Shown piece by piece: positions 63,808-64,000 of a DNA stretch of 64,000 nt; within the stretch, counting starts at the first letter, position 1; every line of letters starts with the position of its first letter. The translations under genes were made by a program, and so were the position numbers. The notes under the pieces were generated by a model. It saw only the letters and a list, made by a program, of their open reading frames with translations, did not search any database and had not been told where the DNA came from. Source of the stretch: JAGNZR01 sp051656905 (GTDB lineage: Bacteria > Fusobacteriota > Fusobacteriia > Fusobacteriales > Fusobacteriaceae). The stretch is taken from contig JBOFJQ010000021.1 in assembly GCA_051656905.1 (NCBI GenBank), forward strand, positions 22,077 through 86,076. Reading direction: 5' to 3'.

Positions 63808-64000
63808 ATGGATTCATTAAAAGAGCTATTTAAAGTAGGAAATGGACCGTCAAGTTCACACACTATGGGTCCAGAAAGAGCGGCAAAGCAATTTAAAGCT
63901 AAGCATCCCGATATTAAGAACTATAAAGTTGAGTTATACGGTTCTTTAGCATTAACAGGTAAAGGTCACTTAACTGACTGGATAGTAATAGAAACATTAA
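63808..64000 (+). CDS. sdaA: L-serine dehydratase, N-terminal fragment (3' end outside window)
   Basis: 64 codons are visible from ATG 63808 after CGGAGGA. The start MDSLKELFKVGNGPSSSHTM and the following GPERAAKQF match the beta-domain signature (GPSSSHTMGP) of Fe-S L-serine dehydratases, which deaminate serine to pyruvate. Whether the alpha domain is fused or separate cannot be seen. Confidence 0.85.
   Translation, partial: MDSLKELFKVGNGPSSSHTMGPERAAKQFKAKHPDIKNYKVELYGSLALTGKGHLTDWIVIETL

Noticed and set aside
1..64000. CRISPR array, prophage, insertion sequence, tRNA or rRNA genes
   Set aside because: No regularly spaced spacer-type repeats with short period, no transposase, integrase or phage structural genes, and no cloverleaf or rRNA sequence recognised.

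Overview
The window is AT-rich DNA (roughly 30% G+C by eye) with Fusobacteriota-like gene content, probably a Fusobacterium/Cetobacterium/Ilyobacter-type organism. The grounds are a short YidC, Na+-pump oxaloacetate decarboxylase, citrate and histidine fermentation genes, strong AGGAGG ribosome sites and ATG/GTG/TTG starts. Genus cannot be fixed from the sequence alone. No rRNA, tRNA, IS element, prophage or CRISPR array was seen.

Layout, left arm. 1-9925 (+) is a purine operon: purL (3' part), purC, purF, purM, purN, purH, purD, guaB. 9978-10633 holds three tandem small-RNA-like units, each with the same extracytoplasmic-function (ECF) sigma-type promoter, C-rich hairpin loops and a terminator. 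A ROK regulator (-) follows. 12134-18839 (+) is a histidine/urocanate fermentation cluster with fhs, hutU, ftcD, fchA and hutI, followed by a frameshifted AraC-type regulator. 19773-26271 (-) carries two unusual fusion ORFs (acetyltransferase + cysteine hydrolase; membrane domain + NadD-like transferase) and a PTS transporter/MalY/PRD-regulator operon. A split chromate transporter (+) follows. 27726-37347 (-) is a citrate fermentation locus: Na+-translocating decarboxylase subunits, an aminotransferase, CitS-type carrier, CitF/E/D and a GntR regulator, with a perfect palindromic operator on the citD promoter. 37368-49896 (-) is the usual origin-proximal set (mnmG, mnmE, jag/khpB, yidC, yidD, rnpA, rpmH), interrupted by a block of accessory genes (MBL hydrolase, triple rhodanese, metal ATPase with a CsoR-type repressor, an efflux transporter).

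Origin region and right arm. Gene direction flips at about 50 kb. In the slot where dnaA-dnaN normally sits (rpmH | dnaA dnaN yaaA recF gyrB gyrA) there is instead a 711-bp non-coding region and a 648-residue plasmid-type replication initiator (RPA/RepA-like), then yaaA, recF, a DciA-like DUF721 gene, gyrB and gyrA. The non-coding region contains four copies of an 18-bp element, TATTWTTGNYTATATACA, whose starts lie exactly 126 bp apart (50135, 50261, 50387, 50513). The last copy overlaps the -35 of a good promoter for the initiator gene. Four further copies lie in other intergenic gaps of the window. I read this as a candidate chromosome origin run by an iteron-like Rep system rather than by DnaA at this locus, and it is the most interesting feature here. 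The right arm continues with a UspA-like gene, a phosphoesterase, pheS, pheT and the start of a serine dehydratase gene.

Functionally the window joins nucleotide synthesis, amino-acid and citrate fermentation with Na+-coupled energy conservation, and the chromosome-replication neighbourhood.
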